58,144 nucleotides of DNA, from assembly GCA_045628085.1 (NCBI GenBank), contig JAZQOZ010000032.1:1-58144 (forward strand), read 5' to 3'. Source of the DNA: Firm-04 sp045628085 (GTDB taxonomy: Bacteria; Bacillota; Clostridia; Oscillospirales; Ruminococcaceae). The translations under genes were made by a program, and so were the position numbers. The number at the start of each line of letters is the position of its first letter. The stretch's first letter is position 1. Positions 43,917-52,037 of this stretch are shown here, one piece after another. Under the pieces are notes generated by a model, which did no database searches, was not told where the DNA came from, and worked only from the letters and a program-made list of their open reading frames with translations.

Positions 43917-44627
43917 ATGCAGGGTACTTTTTTCGGCTATTTGCTTAGTATTCTGATCGCTGCGGCGATCGGTTATCTGTTCGGCAGTATCAACGGCGGC
44001 ATCACTTCCGTCCGTCTGCTCAAACATCAGGATATACGTGATTTCGGCAGCGGAAATGCCGGTCTGACAAATGTTCTGCGCTGTTTCGGCAAGGGTTGCG
44101 GCATTATGACACTGGTCATTGACCTCGGAAAGGGCGCTGCTGCAATGGCACTTGCACAGTTCGTCTGCAAAATGCTTGCATGGGCTCCGGTCGCTGAAGG
44201 GACAGGCGATGCACATGATTATCGCTGGCTCTGCTATGTCGCGGCGACATTTGTTGTCCTCGGACACGTTTTTCCGCTTTGGCACGGTTTCCGCGGCGGA
44301 AAAGGCGTACTTGTCGGTGTCAGCGTGTTCCTCGTCATCAATCCGCTGACATTCGTTATCCTTATGGTGATCTTTGGTGTGATCCTCTGGCGCTCCAAGT
44401 ATGTTTCACTCGCTTCGTGCATCGCAACGCTCTGCGTTATTCCCGTTACATTGATTCTGGAGTATTTTCAGCGCGGTGCATTCCTGAGCATTTCTTTACT
44501 TTATACGGTTCTGATTACTGTTCCGGCGGTGCTGATCGTTTACAGTCACCGCGAAAATATTGAACGGCTGAAAAACGGTACGGAACGCAAAATTACCGAT
44601 AAGAAAAATCCGGAACCGGCAAAATAA
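43917..44627 (+). CDS. plsY: Glycerol-3-phosphate acyltransferase PlsY
   Basis: 236 aa, ATG 43917 with AGGAG upstream. Five hydrophobic segments; motifs YLFGSINGGITSVRLLK, DFGSGNAGLTNVLRCFGKG and GFRGGKGVLVGV are those of PlsY. It acylates glycerol-3-phosphate from acyl-phosphate in the membrane. The polar C-terminal tail (about 30 residues) is longer than usual. It is next to gpsA, which makes its substrate. Confidence 0.95.
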   Translation: MQGTFFGYLLSILIAAAIGYLFGSINGGITSVRLLKHQDIRDFGSGNAGLTNVLRCFGKGCGIMTLVIDLGKGAAAMALAQFVCKMLAWAPVAEGTGDAHDYRWLCYVAATFVVLGHVFPLWHGFRGGKGVLVGVSVFLVINPLTFVILMVIFGVILWRSKYVSLASCIATLCVIPVTLILEYFQRGAFLSISLLYTVLITVPAVLIVYSHRENIERLKNGTERKITDKKNPEPAK

Positions 44628-44663
44628 AATACAAAACTGCATTCAAACAAACAGGTGGGTAAT

Positions 44664-44840
44664 ATGGCAGATAAAAAAGACAGAAAATCTACTGCCGGAG
44701 ATGCTGCAAAAACCGGCATTACATTCGGCAGCGCGCTTGCTATGGTGATCAGCTATTCAACGTGGAAATCGGTCGGCTGGGCGATCATTCACGGCCTGAT
44801 GAGCTGGGTTTATGTAATCTATTATGTCATACGGTATTGA
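44664..44840 (+). CDS. Small membrane protein, 58 aa
   Basis: MADKKDRKSTAGDAAKTG, then SALAMVISYSTWKSVGWAIIH and GLMSWVYVIYYVIRY: a basic, polar lead and one or two hydrophobic segments. GGTGGG precedes the ATG at 44664; a GTG-initiated or ATG extension to 44655 is also possible. Its place between plsY and gpsA suggests translation from the same mRNA. Function unknown. Confidence 0.65.
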   Translation: MADKKDRKSTAGDAAKTGITFGSALAMVISYSTWKSVGWAIIHGLMSWVYVIYYVIRY

Positions 44841-44875
44841 ACCGCGAAACTGACATATAAAAGGAGGAAACTGAT

Positions 44876-45874
44876 ATGGCAAAAATTACGGTTCTCGGCG
44901 GCGGCTTCGGCACCGCGCTCGCTGTGATGCTCTATACCACACAGCAGCATGATGTGACGATCTGGAGCGCGCTTCCGGAGGAAATTGAAGCAATGCGCAG
45001 AGACGGTGAACAGAAGGAAAAACTGCCCGGTGTCAAAATCCCGAACGGTATTTCCCTTACTACAGATCTGTCTGTGGTCGAGGACAGCGACCTTGTGCTG
45101 TTTGCGATCCCGTCTGCGTATGTCAGAAGTACCTGTCAGAGTGTCGCACCGCATCTGAAAGAGGGTACGGTCATCGTCAATGCCGGCAAAGGCATCGAGG
45201 AAGATACTTTTAAGCTGATGAGCACGGTTTTTGCAGAGGAACTGCCGCAGGGTACGTATGTTGTTCTGACCGGTCCTTCCCATGCGGAAGAAGTCGGCAG
45301 AAATGTTCCGACAAGCGTTGTTGCTGCGTCCTCAAACCGCATGGCGGCTTATCTCGTACAGGAATGGTTCAGCTCTGACACATTCCGCGTTTATATCAAT
45401 GATGATGTGACCGGCTGTGAGCTTGGCGGTGCGCTCAAAAACGTCATTGCACTTTCGGCAGGTATTTCGGACGGTTTGGGCTTCGGTGATAATACCAAGG
45501 CAATGCTGATGACACGCGGCCTGCATGAGATCGAACGGCTCGGTGCGGCGCTCGGTGCGCGTGCAAATACATTTGCAGGTCTGACCGGTATCGGTGACCT
45601 GATCGTTACCTGTACGTCTATGCATTCCCGTAACCGCAGAGCCGGTATCCTCATCGGACAGGGCGTTTCTCCTGCTGATGCAGTCGAGCAGGTCGGAACA
45701 GTCGAAGGCTATTACTGCTGCAGTGCCGCTTACGGTCTCGGTCAGCGCTATGATGTCGAAATGCCCCTCACAGAGGCACTCTACAAAATTCTCTATGAAA
45801 ATGTGAATGTGCAGGATGTCGTGAAGGATCTGATGTCACGCCCGAAAAAGCATGAATATGAAAAATTGACCTGA
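44876..45874 (+). CDS. gpsA: NAD(P)-dependent glycerol-3-phosphate dehydrogenase
   Basis: 332 aa. ITVLGGGFGTALAVMLY is the nucleotide loop; VVLTGPSHAEEVGRNVPTSV and ELGGALKNVIALSAGI carry the substrate-binding lysine. GDLIVTCTSMHSRNR is the conserved C-terminal site. It reduces DHAP to glycerol-3-phosphate for phospholipid synthesis. GGAGG precedes the ATG. Confidence 0.97.
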   Translation: MAKITVLGGGFGTALAVMLYTTQQHDVTIWSALPEEIEAMRRDGEQKEKLPGVKIPNGISLTTDLSVVEDSDLVLFAIPSAYVRSTCQSVAPHLKEGTVIVNAGKGIEEDTFKLMSTVFAEELPQGTYVVLTGPSHAEEVGRNVPTSVVAASSNRMAAYLVQEWFSSDTFRVYINDDVTGCELGGALKNVIALSAGISDGLGFGDNTKAMLMTRGLHEIERLGAALGARANTFAGLTGIGDLIVTCTSMHSRNRRAGILIGQGVSPADAVEQVGTVEGYYCCSAAYGLGQRYDVEMPLTEALYKILYENVNVQDVVKDLMSRPKKHEYEKLT

Positions 45875-46009
45875 TTTTTGTGCTGTCTGCGCGATTTTTT
45901 ATCAATGTGAAAAAATGAAATGAAACATGAGAAAACGAGAAAATAAGAGTGATATCGAGAGAAAACAAGAGATTGAACGATATATTTTGAAAATTCGGCA
46001 TTTTGCCGA

Positions 46010-46038
46010 TTGACAATGCTCGGCGAATCATGTATAAT
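46010..46038 (+). promoter_or_regulatory. Consensus sigma-A promoter of rplM-rpsI
   Basis: TTGACA (46010-46015) and TATAAT (46033-46038), 17 bp spacer, all consensus. The leader is about 85 nt before the rplM ATG and contains GAACTCCGTCCCCGTGGAG, a short stem of the kind found in L13 mRNA leaders; whether it is an L13-binding leader is untested. Confidence 0.88.
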
Positions 46039-46128
46039 AGTAAGGCACGCTGGAAAAGATACGAACTCCGTCCCCGTGGAGAATGTATGGATTCCGGTTA
46101 CCTAAAATATCAGATGGAGGAAAATATT

Positions 46129-46557
46129 ATGTCAACCACGATGCCGAAGGTTGCTGAAATCAACCGTAAATGGTATATCATTGACGCAGCAGGTCAGCCG
46201 CTTGGCCGTACCGCTGCTAAGGCTGCTGCTCTTCTGCGCGGCAAGCATAAGGTCGACTTCACCCCGAATGTCGATTGCGGTGATCACGTTATCATCATCA
46301 ACTGCGGAAAGGCTGTTCTGACCGGTAAGAAGCTCGATCAGAAGTTCGAGATCTGGCACACCGGCTGGATCGGTCACCTCAAGAAGGTCTCCTACCGCGA
46401 TCTTATGGAGAAGAATCCGGAACACGCTATGTTTATCGCTGTTCAGGGTATGCTGCCGGATAACTACATCGGCAGAACCTCTATGAAGCGTCTGCGCGTC
46501 TATGCTGACGCTGAGCATAAGAATGCAGCTCAGAAGCCTGAGCTGTGGACACTGTAA
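46129..46557 (+). CDS. rplM: Ribosomal protein uL13
   Basis: 142 aa. RKWYIIDAAGQPLGRTAAKA, then FTPNVDCGDHVIIINCGKAV and HTGWIGHLKKVSYRDLMEK, and GMLPDNYIGRTSMKRLRVY are all diagnostic. GGAGG precedes the ATG. It precedes rpsI by 18 bp, the universal rplM-rpsI pair. Confidence 0.98.
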   Translation: MSTTMPKVAEINRKWYIIDAAGQPLGRTAAKAAALLRGKHKVDFTPNVDCGDHVIIINCGKAVLTGKKLDQKFEIWHTGWIGHLKKVSYRDLMEKNPEHAMFIAVQGMLPDNYIGRTSMKRLRVYADAEHKNAAQKPELWTL

Positions 46558-46575
46558 TGAAAGGAGCCAGAAACA

Positions 46576-46992
46576 ATGAGTGAAACAGTTTCCTATGAAG
46601 CAAAGCTGAAGTCCTTCTACGGCACCGGCAGAAGAAAGCATTCCGTTGCAAGAGTTCGCCTGTATCCCGGCTCCGGCAATGTTACCATCAACGGCAGAAC
46701 GATCGACGATTACTTCGGTCTTGATACCCTCAAGCTGATCGTTCGTCAGCCGCTTGCTCTTACCGAAACCGATGCACAGTTCGATATCGTCTGCACTGTT
46801 GCAGGCGGCGGCGTTACCGGTCAGGCAGGTGCGATCCGTCACGGTGTTGCACGCGCTCTGCTCCAGTTCAATGCTGAACTTCGTCCGGCTCTCAAAAAGG
46901 CTGGCTTTCTTACTCGTGACCCGAGAATGAAGGAAAGAAAGAAGTACGGTCTCAAAGCTGCTCGTCGCGCTCCGCAGTTCTCCAAGCGCTGA
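46576..46992 (+). CDS. rpsI: Ribosomal protein uS9
   Basis: 138 aa. YGTGRRKHSVARVRLYPGSG and the C-terminal RDPRMKERKKYGLKAARRA and QFSKR (the tail that reaches the P-site tRNA) are conserved. A short N-terminal extension of about 10 residues is present. GGAG precedes the ATG. Confidence 0.98.
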   Translation: MSETVSYEAKLKSFYGTGRRKHSVARVRLYPGSGNVTINGRTIDDYFGLDTLKLIVRQPLALTETDAQFDIVCTVAGGGVTGQAGAIRHGVARALLQFNAELRPALKKAGFLTRDPRMKERKKYGLKAARRAPQFSKR

Positions 46993-47011
46993 TTCGTATT
47001 TCAGATATTAC

Positions 47012-47044
47012 AAAAGGCATCCGATGTTTTTCGGATGCCTTTTC
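47012..47044 (+). terminator. Intrinsic terminator of rplM-rpsI
   Basis: AAAAGGCATCCGA pairs with TCGGATGCCTTTT; TCTGTTTT follows. Confidence 0.9.
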
Positions 47045-47077
47045 TGTTTTGGGGGACTGCCGCTGGTTCGCTGATAA

Positions 47078-47113
47078 GAAAAGGACATCCCCGAATACTC
47101 GGAGATGTCTTTT
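47078..47113 (-). terminator. Intrinsic terminator of the CPBP protease gene
   Basis: GACATCCCCGA pairs with TCGGAGATGTC (one mismatch) with A-runs at the left giving a U-run on the minus strand. The stem resembles the terminator at 48162-48196. Confidence 0.85.
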
Positions 47114-47128
47114 GCTTGATATGATTTG

Positions 47129-48034
47129 TTATGCGTTTTCGGTCTGTACCGGCTGAGTTTCCTCGGTATATGACCAAATCTTCTTCCAGCGTTCTGTGAT
47201 CTCGCCGCGTTTGGATTTGCGGATATAGTACAATCCGAGAACGGTGAATACTGCCATAATGAGAATGTCCCAAATAACATCCGGTGTGAACGTAATCTCT
47301 TTCATGACGCCGCTTTCATTGACTGCTGCTTCATTCAGAAAAGCAAGGAAATCCTGAAGTACATGGCTGAAGATGCACCAGAGAATGTTGCCCGTCCGCA
47401 TATAGACCGCACCAAAAAAGATACCGATTCCGGTCGCGCAGACGACCTGATAGATCGTTGCACCAAGCGGCGCACCCATCAGCATATTGGTTGCGTGAAT
47501 CAGACCGAACAGGATACTTGTCAGAATAACGGAAAATGCGATTTTTTTCTCATTGAATTTATATGCCCGCATCAGATATGCGATCGGAACTGCGCGGAAC
47601 ATAGTTTCCTCGAAAAAGCCTGCCTGCAGCGAAAGAATGGAGCTGCGAAGCGTCGGGAATGTTGTGGCAAAGAATAACCCTGACAGATTGTAGAGCAGAG
47701 CCGGAATGATCAGAAGTGCTGCAAGTTTAAAGCTGCCGTTTGTGATGAAATTGCGAAAACCGTCGCGCTTATAGCATATATGAAATATAAATAGAGATAA
47801 GATGCCGCCGATCGCTGTGATCAGACTGACCGCCATCATGGATTTTTCATTTCTTAATAGGGGATCGAAAAATGCGACAGGGAGGGTTAAGATGTTTACA
47901 ATCAGAAATATCAAAAGCATCCATCCAATCGCGCCGGCGACTGGTTTCCGGAATTTCGGTTTTTTCTGTTGGACTGTTGGTGCAGGCTGACTGCTGACAG
48001 GCTGCTGCGGTGTTTGGTTCGGGTTCTCGTTCAT
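47129..48034 (-). CDS. CPBP-family (CAAX-like) intramembrane protease
   Basis: 301 aa, eight or so hydrophobic segments. Catalytic motifs FFEETMFRAVPIAYLM (EExxxR), FGLIHATNML (FxxxH) and FSHVLQDFLAF fit the ABI/CPBP glutamyl intramembrane proteases. The N-terminus is Pro/Gln-rich and the C-terminal tail is cytosolic and basic. Substrate unknown; relatives process peptide pheromones or act in immunity to bacteriocins. Neither is indicated by neighbours here. Confidence 0.9.
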   Translation of the reverse strand: MNENPNQTPQQPVSSQPAPTVQQKKPKFRKPVAGAIGWMLLIFLIVNILTLPVAFFDPLLRNEKSMMAVSLITAIGGILSLFIFHICYKRDGFRNFITNGSFKLAALLIIPALLYNLSGLFFATTFPTLRSSILSLQAGFFEETMFRAVPIAYLMRAYKFNEKKIAFSVILTSILFGLIHATNMLMGAPLGATIYQVVCATGIGIFFGAVYMRTGNILWCIFSHVLQDFLAFLNEAAVNESGVMKEITFTPDVIWDILIMAVFTVLGLYYIRKSKRGEITERWKKIWSYTEETQPVQTENA

Positions 48035-48084
48035 AAATATTCTCCTTTATATTATAATTCAGCTTATTTGAAACTGATTACTCT

Positions 48085-48113
48085 ATTATAATAGATTTGG
48101 GTAATTTTGTCAA
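48085..48113 (-). promoter_or_regulatory. Sigma-A promoter of the CPBP protease gene
   Basis: TTGACA (48113-48108) and TATAAT (48090-48085) on the minus strand, 17 bp spacer, both perfect. Confidence 0.83.
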
Positions 48114-48161
48114 GTATTATATGCGCATCTGATTTGCAGACTGTGCGGTTCATAATCGCAC

Positions 48162-48196
48162 AAAAAAGACATCCCCGATTTACGGAGATGTCTCTT
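48162..48196 (-). terminator. Intrinsic terminator of cdaA-cdaR
   Basis: GACATCCCCG pairs with CGGAGATGTC (one mismatch), and the A-run at 48162-48167 gives a U-run on the minus strand. Confidence 0.85.
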
Positions 48197-48204
48197 TCTG
48201 TGAT

Positions 48205-49629
48205 TCAGGTTGCCAGGGTGATGTCGATTGCCAGTGAGGGCGGATCAAGTGCCCAGACACCTTTGATCGTTTTCGGCAGTGTTACGGTGATTGTCGGCGT
48301 GTATTCGCCTTCCTCTGATACGATCGTACTGATGAGATTGACAGAAGCTGTGATGTCTTCTTCTTTGATCTGTTCAAGCTCCTCGGCTGTTCCGCAGAGT
48401 GTGATCTGCGTATTGCCGTTTGGAAATTTCAGATTGTAGTTGTAGCGATTGTCCATGCTTTGCAGCTGAATATCACTGTTTTTGATCCAGAGTGTCTTTT
48501 TGATCAGGTTGGTATCGTCCAGTTTGACTTTTACCGATGAGATTTGATCCGGAAATACAAGTCCGTCTGCTGTTGGGATCGTTCCCTCATTCAGCATACC
48601 CGGTATGAGATCGCTGAACTGTATCGCTTGCAGATCATAGCTTTTCTGATTGTCGAGATTATCCTTTTGCGCCGGATCGGAGGTTTGGATCGTGAGCATC
48701 AGATTGTTGTCACCGTAATCCGGCAGACAGTATTCATCTTTACCGACAATAAGCCGGATGCGCTGATATATACTGTCGATCGCATCTGCACTAAATCCGT
48801 TCGGGAAATTGTTGATCGTGATGCCGACCGGAAGGGTGCGCGAATAACGAACCGGAATCGTGACGGAAAAGCGGCCTGTTATATACATTTCAAAGGCACT
48901 GCTGTCCAATGGATTGCCGGCGGCGTTCATGCAGGTAAAATCGCTGCTCTCAAAGGTTTGGGTTTCGATCAGTTCTCCCTTTTCATTGAGATTGACACAG
49001 ATATGATCGAGCGCCTCAAGCTGTCTGGAAGGGCCGCTGACTGTGATCTTTGCAGGCTTATAGATGAATTCGCTTTCGTCAATGACTGTATCTTCCTTAT
49101 CCCACGTAAGATGTTGATTCGTTTCGCTGACCGGAATTTCTTTTGTCGTTTTTCGATCCATATCAACGGGGATGCTGCTCGGCGTGATATCCGCCTTTAA
49201 CTGTGCGCCGTTGACCGTCCGTACTTTGAGCGGGAGTATCTGTATTCCGATCATGTCCGTTACATCGGAATCAAAATCAATATAGACTTCGATATCCGAA
49301 CGGGACAGACCGCCGATCGAGGCGCGTGTGCCGTAGATCGTACAGTCTATATTCGTGAGCTGAATCTCCTCTGCCGAATCCGGCAGAATCTGCAATCCGA
49401 ATCTTCCGGCTTTTGTATTTGCAAGCTGCGGTTCCTTGATCGGGAGCTTGGAGAATTTCGTATAAAAATCTGTTGTGATCGTGGATGCGATATATGCCCA
49501 GAGAAACAGGGCACAGATAAATGACAGAACGAGCAGTAAAATATCGGCCCGCTTTAGCTTGCGGAGTTTTTTGATCGGCAGCTTGGAAACGATCTCCTCT
49601 GCTGTCGATCTGACTTTTTTCGTCTGCAT
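48205..49629 (-). CDS. cdaR: CdaR (YbbR-domain) regulator of c-di-AMP synthesis
   Basis: 474 aa. A membrane helix near residue 30-50 (ILLLVLSFICALFLWAYI) is followed by several YbbR repeats outside the cell (KITVSGPSRQLEALDHICVN, VPVRYSRTLPVG, SVKVKLDDTNLI). It binds and tunes the CdaA cyclase. GGAGG precedes the ATG at 49629, which is 2 bp past the cdaA stop, so the two are one operon. The usual third gene, glmM, does not follow in this window. Confidence 0.9.
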   Translation of the reverse strand: MQTKKVRSTAEEIVSKLPIKKLRKLKRADILLLVLSFICALFLWAYIASTITTDFYTKFSKLPIKEPQLANTKAGRFGLQILPDSAEEIQLTNIDCTIYGTRASIGGLSRSDIEVYIDFDSDVTDMIGIQILPLKVRTVNGAQLKADITPSSIPVDMDRKTTKEIPVSETNQHLTWDKEDTVIDESEFIYKPAKITVSGPSRQLEALDHICVNLNEKGELIETQTFESSDFTCMNAAGNPLDSSAFEMYITGRFSVTIPVRYSRTLPVGITINNFPNGFSADAIDSIYQRIRLIVGKDEYCLPDYGDNNLMLTIQTSDPAQKDNLDNQKSYDLQAIQFSDLIPGMLNEGTIPTADGLVFPDQISSVKVKLDDTNLIKKTLWIKNSDIQLQSMDNRYNYNLKFPNGNTQITLCGTAEELEQIKEEDITASVNLISTIVSEEGEYTPTITVTLPKTIKGVWALDPPSLAIDITLAT

Positions 49630-49631
49630 AT

Positions 49632-50636
49632 TCAGCCCTCCTTTTTCTTTGCAGAGGGCGTGCGCTCTGCGCTCTGCGCTTCTTCCAGTGCCTGAAGGAT
49701 ATCCTTCTCCGGCAGTTCCCGTGTCGGAAGTTCCTGACGGGGATCGGTTTTGTTTGCGGTATCTTTGGATTTGCGGTGCAGGAACGGCAGCTTGATCGTT
49801 TTATTGCGCCAGTTGTCTTTATCCTGCGGCAGCAGTACCGAACGCAGGAGATGCTCCAGTGATTTTGCGGTGTAATTGCGTGTCAGGATGCCGTCATCTG
49901 CAACGGAGATCTGACCGGTTTCTTCGGATACCACAATGACGATCGCATCGGAGTTTTCGCTCATGCCGATCGCGGCACGGTGACGGGAACCGAGATGCTT
50001 GTCGATCAGTTCCTCTTTCTGCGGTTTCGGCAGGAAGCACGCTGCTGCCCAGATGATGCCGTCCCGCATGATCACTGCACCGTCATGCAGCGGCGTTTTA
50101 TTGAAGAAGATATTGCCGAAAAGCTCGGTGCTCGGCAGTGCTTTCATTACGGTGCCGTTGAGGATCTGTTCGCCCAGCTTCGTGCCGCGCTCAATGACGA
50201 TCAGCGCACCGGTCGCCGTTTTGGAAAGCTGTTCAACGGAGGCGCAGATGATCGGGATCGCTTTTGTCCACTGCGCGATCACATCTTCATCTTCACCGAG
50301 CGTCAGGCGTGAGAGCCGTGCGGATGTCGAACCGAATTTTTCCAGCACTCTGCGCAGTTCCGGCTGAAACAGGATGATAATTGCGATCAGTCCGGCGTTG
50401 AGTGCTTTGACTGAGATCCAATGAATTGCTTTCAGCTTCAAAAAGTCACTGACGAAAAATATAAAGACAATAAAGAGGATGCCTTTCATGAGCTGACCGG
50501 CGCGTGTTTCACGAACGAATTTCAGGATCGTATAAACCAGGATCGTCAGCAGGGCAATATCGAGGTAGTCGATCGGGCTGATCGAACTGAGGACGTTCAC
50601 AAGCGACGTCCATTCTGTACGCAAAGTCTCAAACAC
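49632..50636 (-). CDS. cdaA: Diadenylate cyclase CdaA
   Basis: 334 aa, GTG start with GGAG upstream. Three N-terminal helices (residues about 20-95), then the DAC domain with LHDGAVIMRDGIIWAAACFL and GSRHRAAIGMSENSDAIVIV, the DGA and RHR active-site motifs. It makes c-di-AMP from ATP at the membrane, controlling potassium and wall homeostasis. The C-terminal region of about 70 residues is charged and not part of the domain. Confidence 0.96.
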   Translation of the reverse strand: MFETLRTEWTSLVNVLSSISPIDYLDIALLTILVYTILKFVRETRAGQLMKGILFIVFIFFVSDFLKLKAIHWISVKALNAGLIAIIILFQPELRRVLEKFGSTSARLSRLTLGEDEDVIAQWTKAIPIICASVEQLSKTATGALIVIERGTKLGEQILNGTVMKALPSTELFGNIFFNKTPLHDGAVIMRDGIIWAAACFLPKPQKEELIDKHLGSRHRAAIGMSENSDAIVIVVSEETGQISVADDGILTRNYTAKSLEHLLRSVLLPQDKDNWRNKTIKLPFLHRKSKDTANKTDPRQELPTRELPEKDILQALEEAQSAERTPSAKKKEG

Positions 50637-50694
50637 GCGAAGTCACTCCTTTCCGCGGCAGACAGCCTGTTCTTTCATAATTCAATACATATTT

Positions 50695-50723
50695 AGTATA
50701 GCACATTTTGGTCTGAATTTCAA
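50695..50723 (-). promoter_or_regulatory. Sigma-A promoter of cdaA-cdaR
   Basis: TTGAAA (50723-50718) and TATACT (50700-50695) on the minus strand, 17 bp spacer, 62 bp from the divergent promoter at 50785. Confidence 0.78.
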
Positions 50724-50784
50724 CCACTTCATAGAATTTTCTTGTGACTGACACATATTTTGGCGGATGCGAGACAGGCTGCGG

Positions 50785-50813
50785 TTGACATTTTTGTGAG
50801 AATCGTGTATAAT
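50785..50813 (+). promoter_or_regulatory. Consensus sigma-A promoter of the TM1266-type regulator
   Basis: TTGACA (50785-50790) and TATAAT (50808-50813), 17 bp spacer, both perfect. It may also feed the nitrogenase-like operon through the leader at 51100-51280. Confidence 0.87.
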
Positions 50814-50853
50814 AATGACGGTATTTCATTTTTCGGACGAAAGGAATGAAGAT

Positions 50854-51099
50854 ATGGAATCAAGAGTCGCTGTCATTGCGATCATCGTACAGGACAGCAG
50901 TTCGGCTGTCAGCATCAATGCACTGCTGCATGAATACGATCAGTATATCATCGGGCGCATGGGCATTCCTTACCGCACAAAAGGGATCAGCATTATCAAT
51001 ATTGCGATTGATGCGCCGCAGGATGTGATCAACCGCCTTGCCGGCAGTATCGGCAGATTGCAGGACGTGAGTGCGAAAACCGTTTACGCGCCGGCGTAA
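50854..51099 (+). CDS. TM1266-family iron-only hydrogenase system regulator
   Basis: 81 aa. ESRVAVIAIIVQDSSSAVS and HEYDQYIIGRMGIPYRTKG are the pattern of the small ACT-like regulators that accompany [FeFe]-hydrogenase maturation genes. AAGGAATGAAG precedes the ATG at 50854; the first frame from 50815 is longer but less well placed. Ligand and target are unknown. Here it precedes a nitrogenase-like operon, not hydEFG, which is unusual. Confidence 0.85.
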   Translation: MESRVAVIAIIVQDSSSAVSINALLHEYDQYIIGRMGIPYRTKGISIINIAIDAPQDVINRLAGSIGRLQDVSAKTVYAPA

Positions 51100-51257
51100 T
51101 TACATATCATATTTTATATTGTTCAGATAGATGCTTTCTTCTGATGCCAAAACACAGCGCACGCTGTCTTGCGGCAAAAGTACGACAGCCGGACATTTGT
51201 CATTTGTCATAGGTAAGCCGTATTTTCTTTTTCGGAAGAAAATACGGCTTTTTTTGA
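51100..51257 (+). promoter_or_regulatory. Candidate RNA leader/attenuator upstream of the nitrogenase-like operon
   Basis: The region after the regulator stop is non-coding in any convincing way. It contains ACAGCG-CA-CGCTGT (51154-51167), nested in GCC...GGC (51146-51148 and 51173-51175), and CTGTC/GACAG pairs. It ends in a long terminator stem (51215-51257). An aptamer-plus-terminator layout is possible; no known riboswitch is recognised. Confidence 0.4.
51215..51257 (+). terminator. Strong intrinsic terminator or attenuator 24 bp before the first NifH-like gene
   Basis: AAGCCGTATTTTCTT pairs perfectly with AAGAAAATACGGCTT around TTCGG-type loop, followed by a T-run. No promoter is evident between it and the ATG at 51281, so transcription of the operon either reads through it or starts from a promoter I missed. 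Confidence 0.85.
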
Positions 51258-51280
51258 TTGTCTGCGGAAAGGATAACATT

Positions 51281-52036
51281 ATGATCAAAATTGCAGTTTA
51301 CGGAAAGGGCGGCATCGGTAAATCAACGATCTCCGGTAATCTTTCTGCGGAATTTGCCGCAAGAGGTCTGCGCGTGATGCAGATCGGCTGCGATCCGAAA
51401 GCGGATTCGACTGCGCTCCTGCACGGCGGCAGCCGCATCCCGACTGTTTTGCAGCTCGAACGTGAAAAAGGCAGCGGAATGACTTTGGATGATATCGTGA
51501 CAGTCAGTGAATGCGGCGTGATCTGTGTGGAAGCAGGCGGGCCTGTTCCCGGCGTTGGATGCGCCGGCAGAGGTATCATCAATGCACTCGAAACACTCAA
51601 AAAACTCGGAGCATACGAGAAATATCAGCCGGATATTGTATTGTATGACGTTCTCGGCGATGTTGTCTGCGGCGGCTTTTCCATGCCGATGCGCAAGGGC
51701 TATGCCGACCGCGTTTTTGTGGTCACATCCAGTGAGAAAATGGCGCGTTATGCCGCCGCAAATATTTGTATGGCGGTGCAGAATTTTCAGGGGCGCGGCT
51801 ATGCTTCACTCGGCGGTCTGATCCTGAATTGCCGCAATGTCCCCGATGAGGTGCAGCTGACCGAATCGCTTGCGGCTGATTTCAATACGAAGATCATCGG
51901 GACGATCGAACGCTCACAGCAAATTCAGAATGCCGATGCAGAGGGCAGCTTGTTTATTTCAAAATATCCGGAATGCCGCGCGGCGGTACAGCTTCGTGCG
52001 CTTGCCGATGCAGTTCTGACGGAATGTGAGGCGTAA
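51281..52036 (+). CDS. NifH-like ATPase, first set (H1)
   Basis: 251 aa. P-loop IAVYGKGGIGKSTISGNLSA, switch QIGCDPKADSTALL, and the two [4Fe-4S]-ligand cysteines in PGVGCAGRGIINAL and VLGDVVCGGFSMPMR are intact, with the Arg of GRG also kept. It should form the homodimeric ATP-dependent reductase that passes electrons to the D1/K1 pair encoded next. Relatives outside N2 fixation act on tetrapyrroles (BchL, ChlL, CfbC) or C-S bonds (MarH). AAAGG precedes the ATG at 51281. Confidence 0.92.
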   Translation: MIKIAVYGKGGIGKSTISGNLSAEFAARGLRVMQIGCDPKADSTALLHGGSRIPTVLQLEREKGSGMTLDDIVTVSECGVICVEAGGPVPGVGCAGRGIINALETLKKLGAYEKYQPDIVLYDVLGDVVCGGFSMPMRKGYADRVFVVTSSEKMARYAAANICMAVQNFQGRGYASLGGLILNCRNVPDEVQLTESLAADFNTKIIGTIERSQQIQNADAEGSLFISKYPECRAAVQLRALADAVLTECEA

Positions 52037-52037
52037 T

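Noticed and set aside
51100..51288. 62-codon minus-strand open frame between the regulator and H1
   Set aside because: It runs through the perfect terminator hairpin, lacks a plausible binding site and homology, and the region reads better as a leader.
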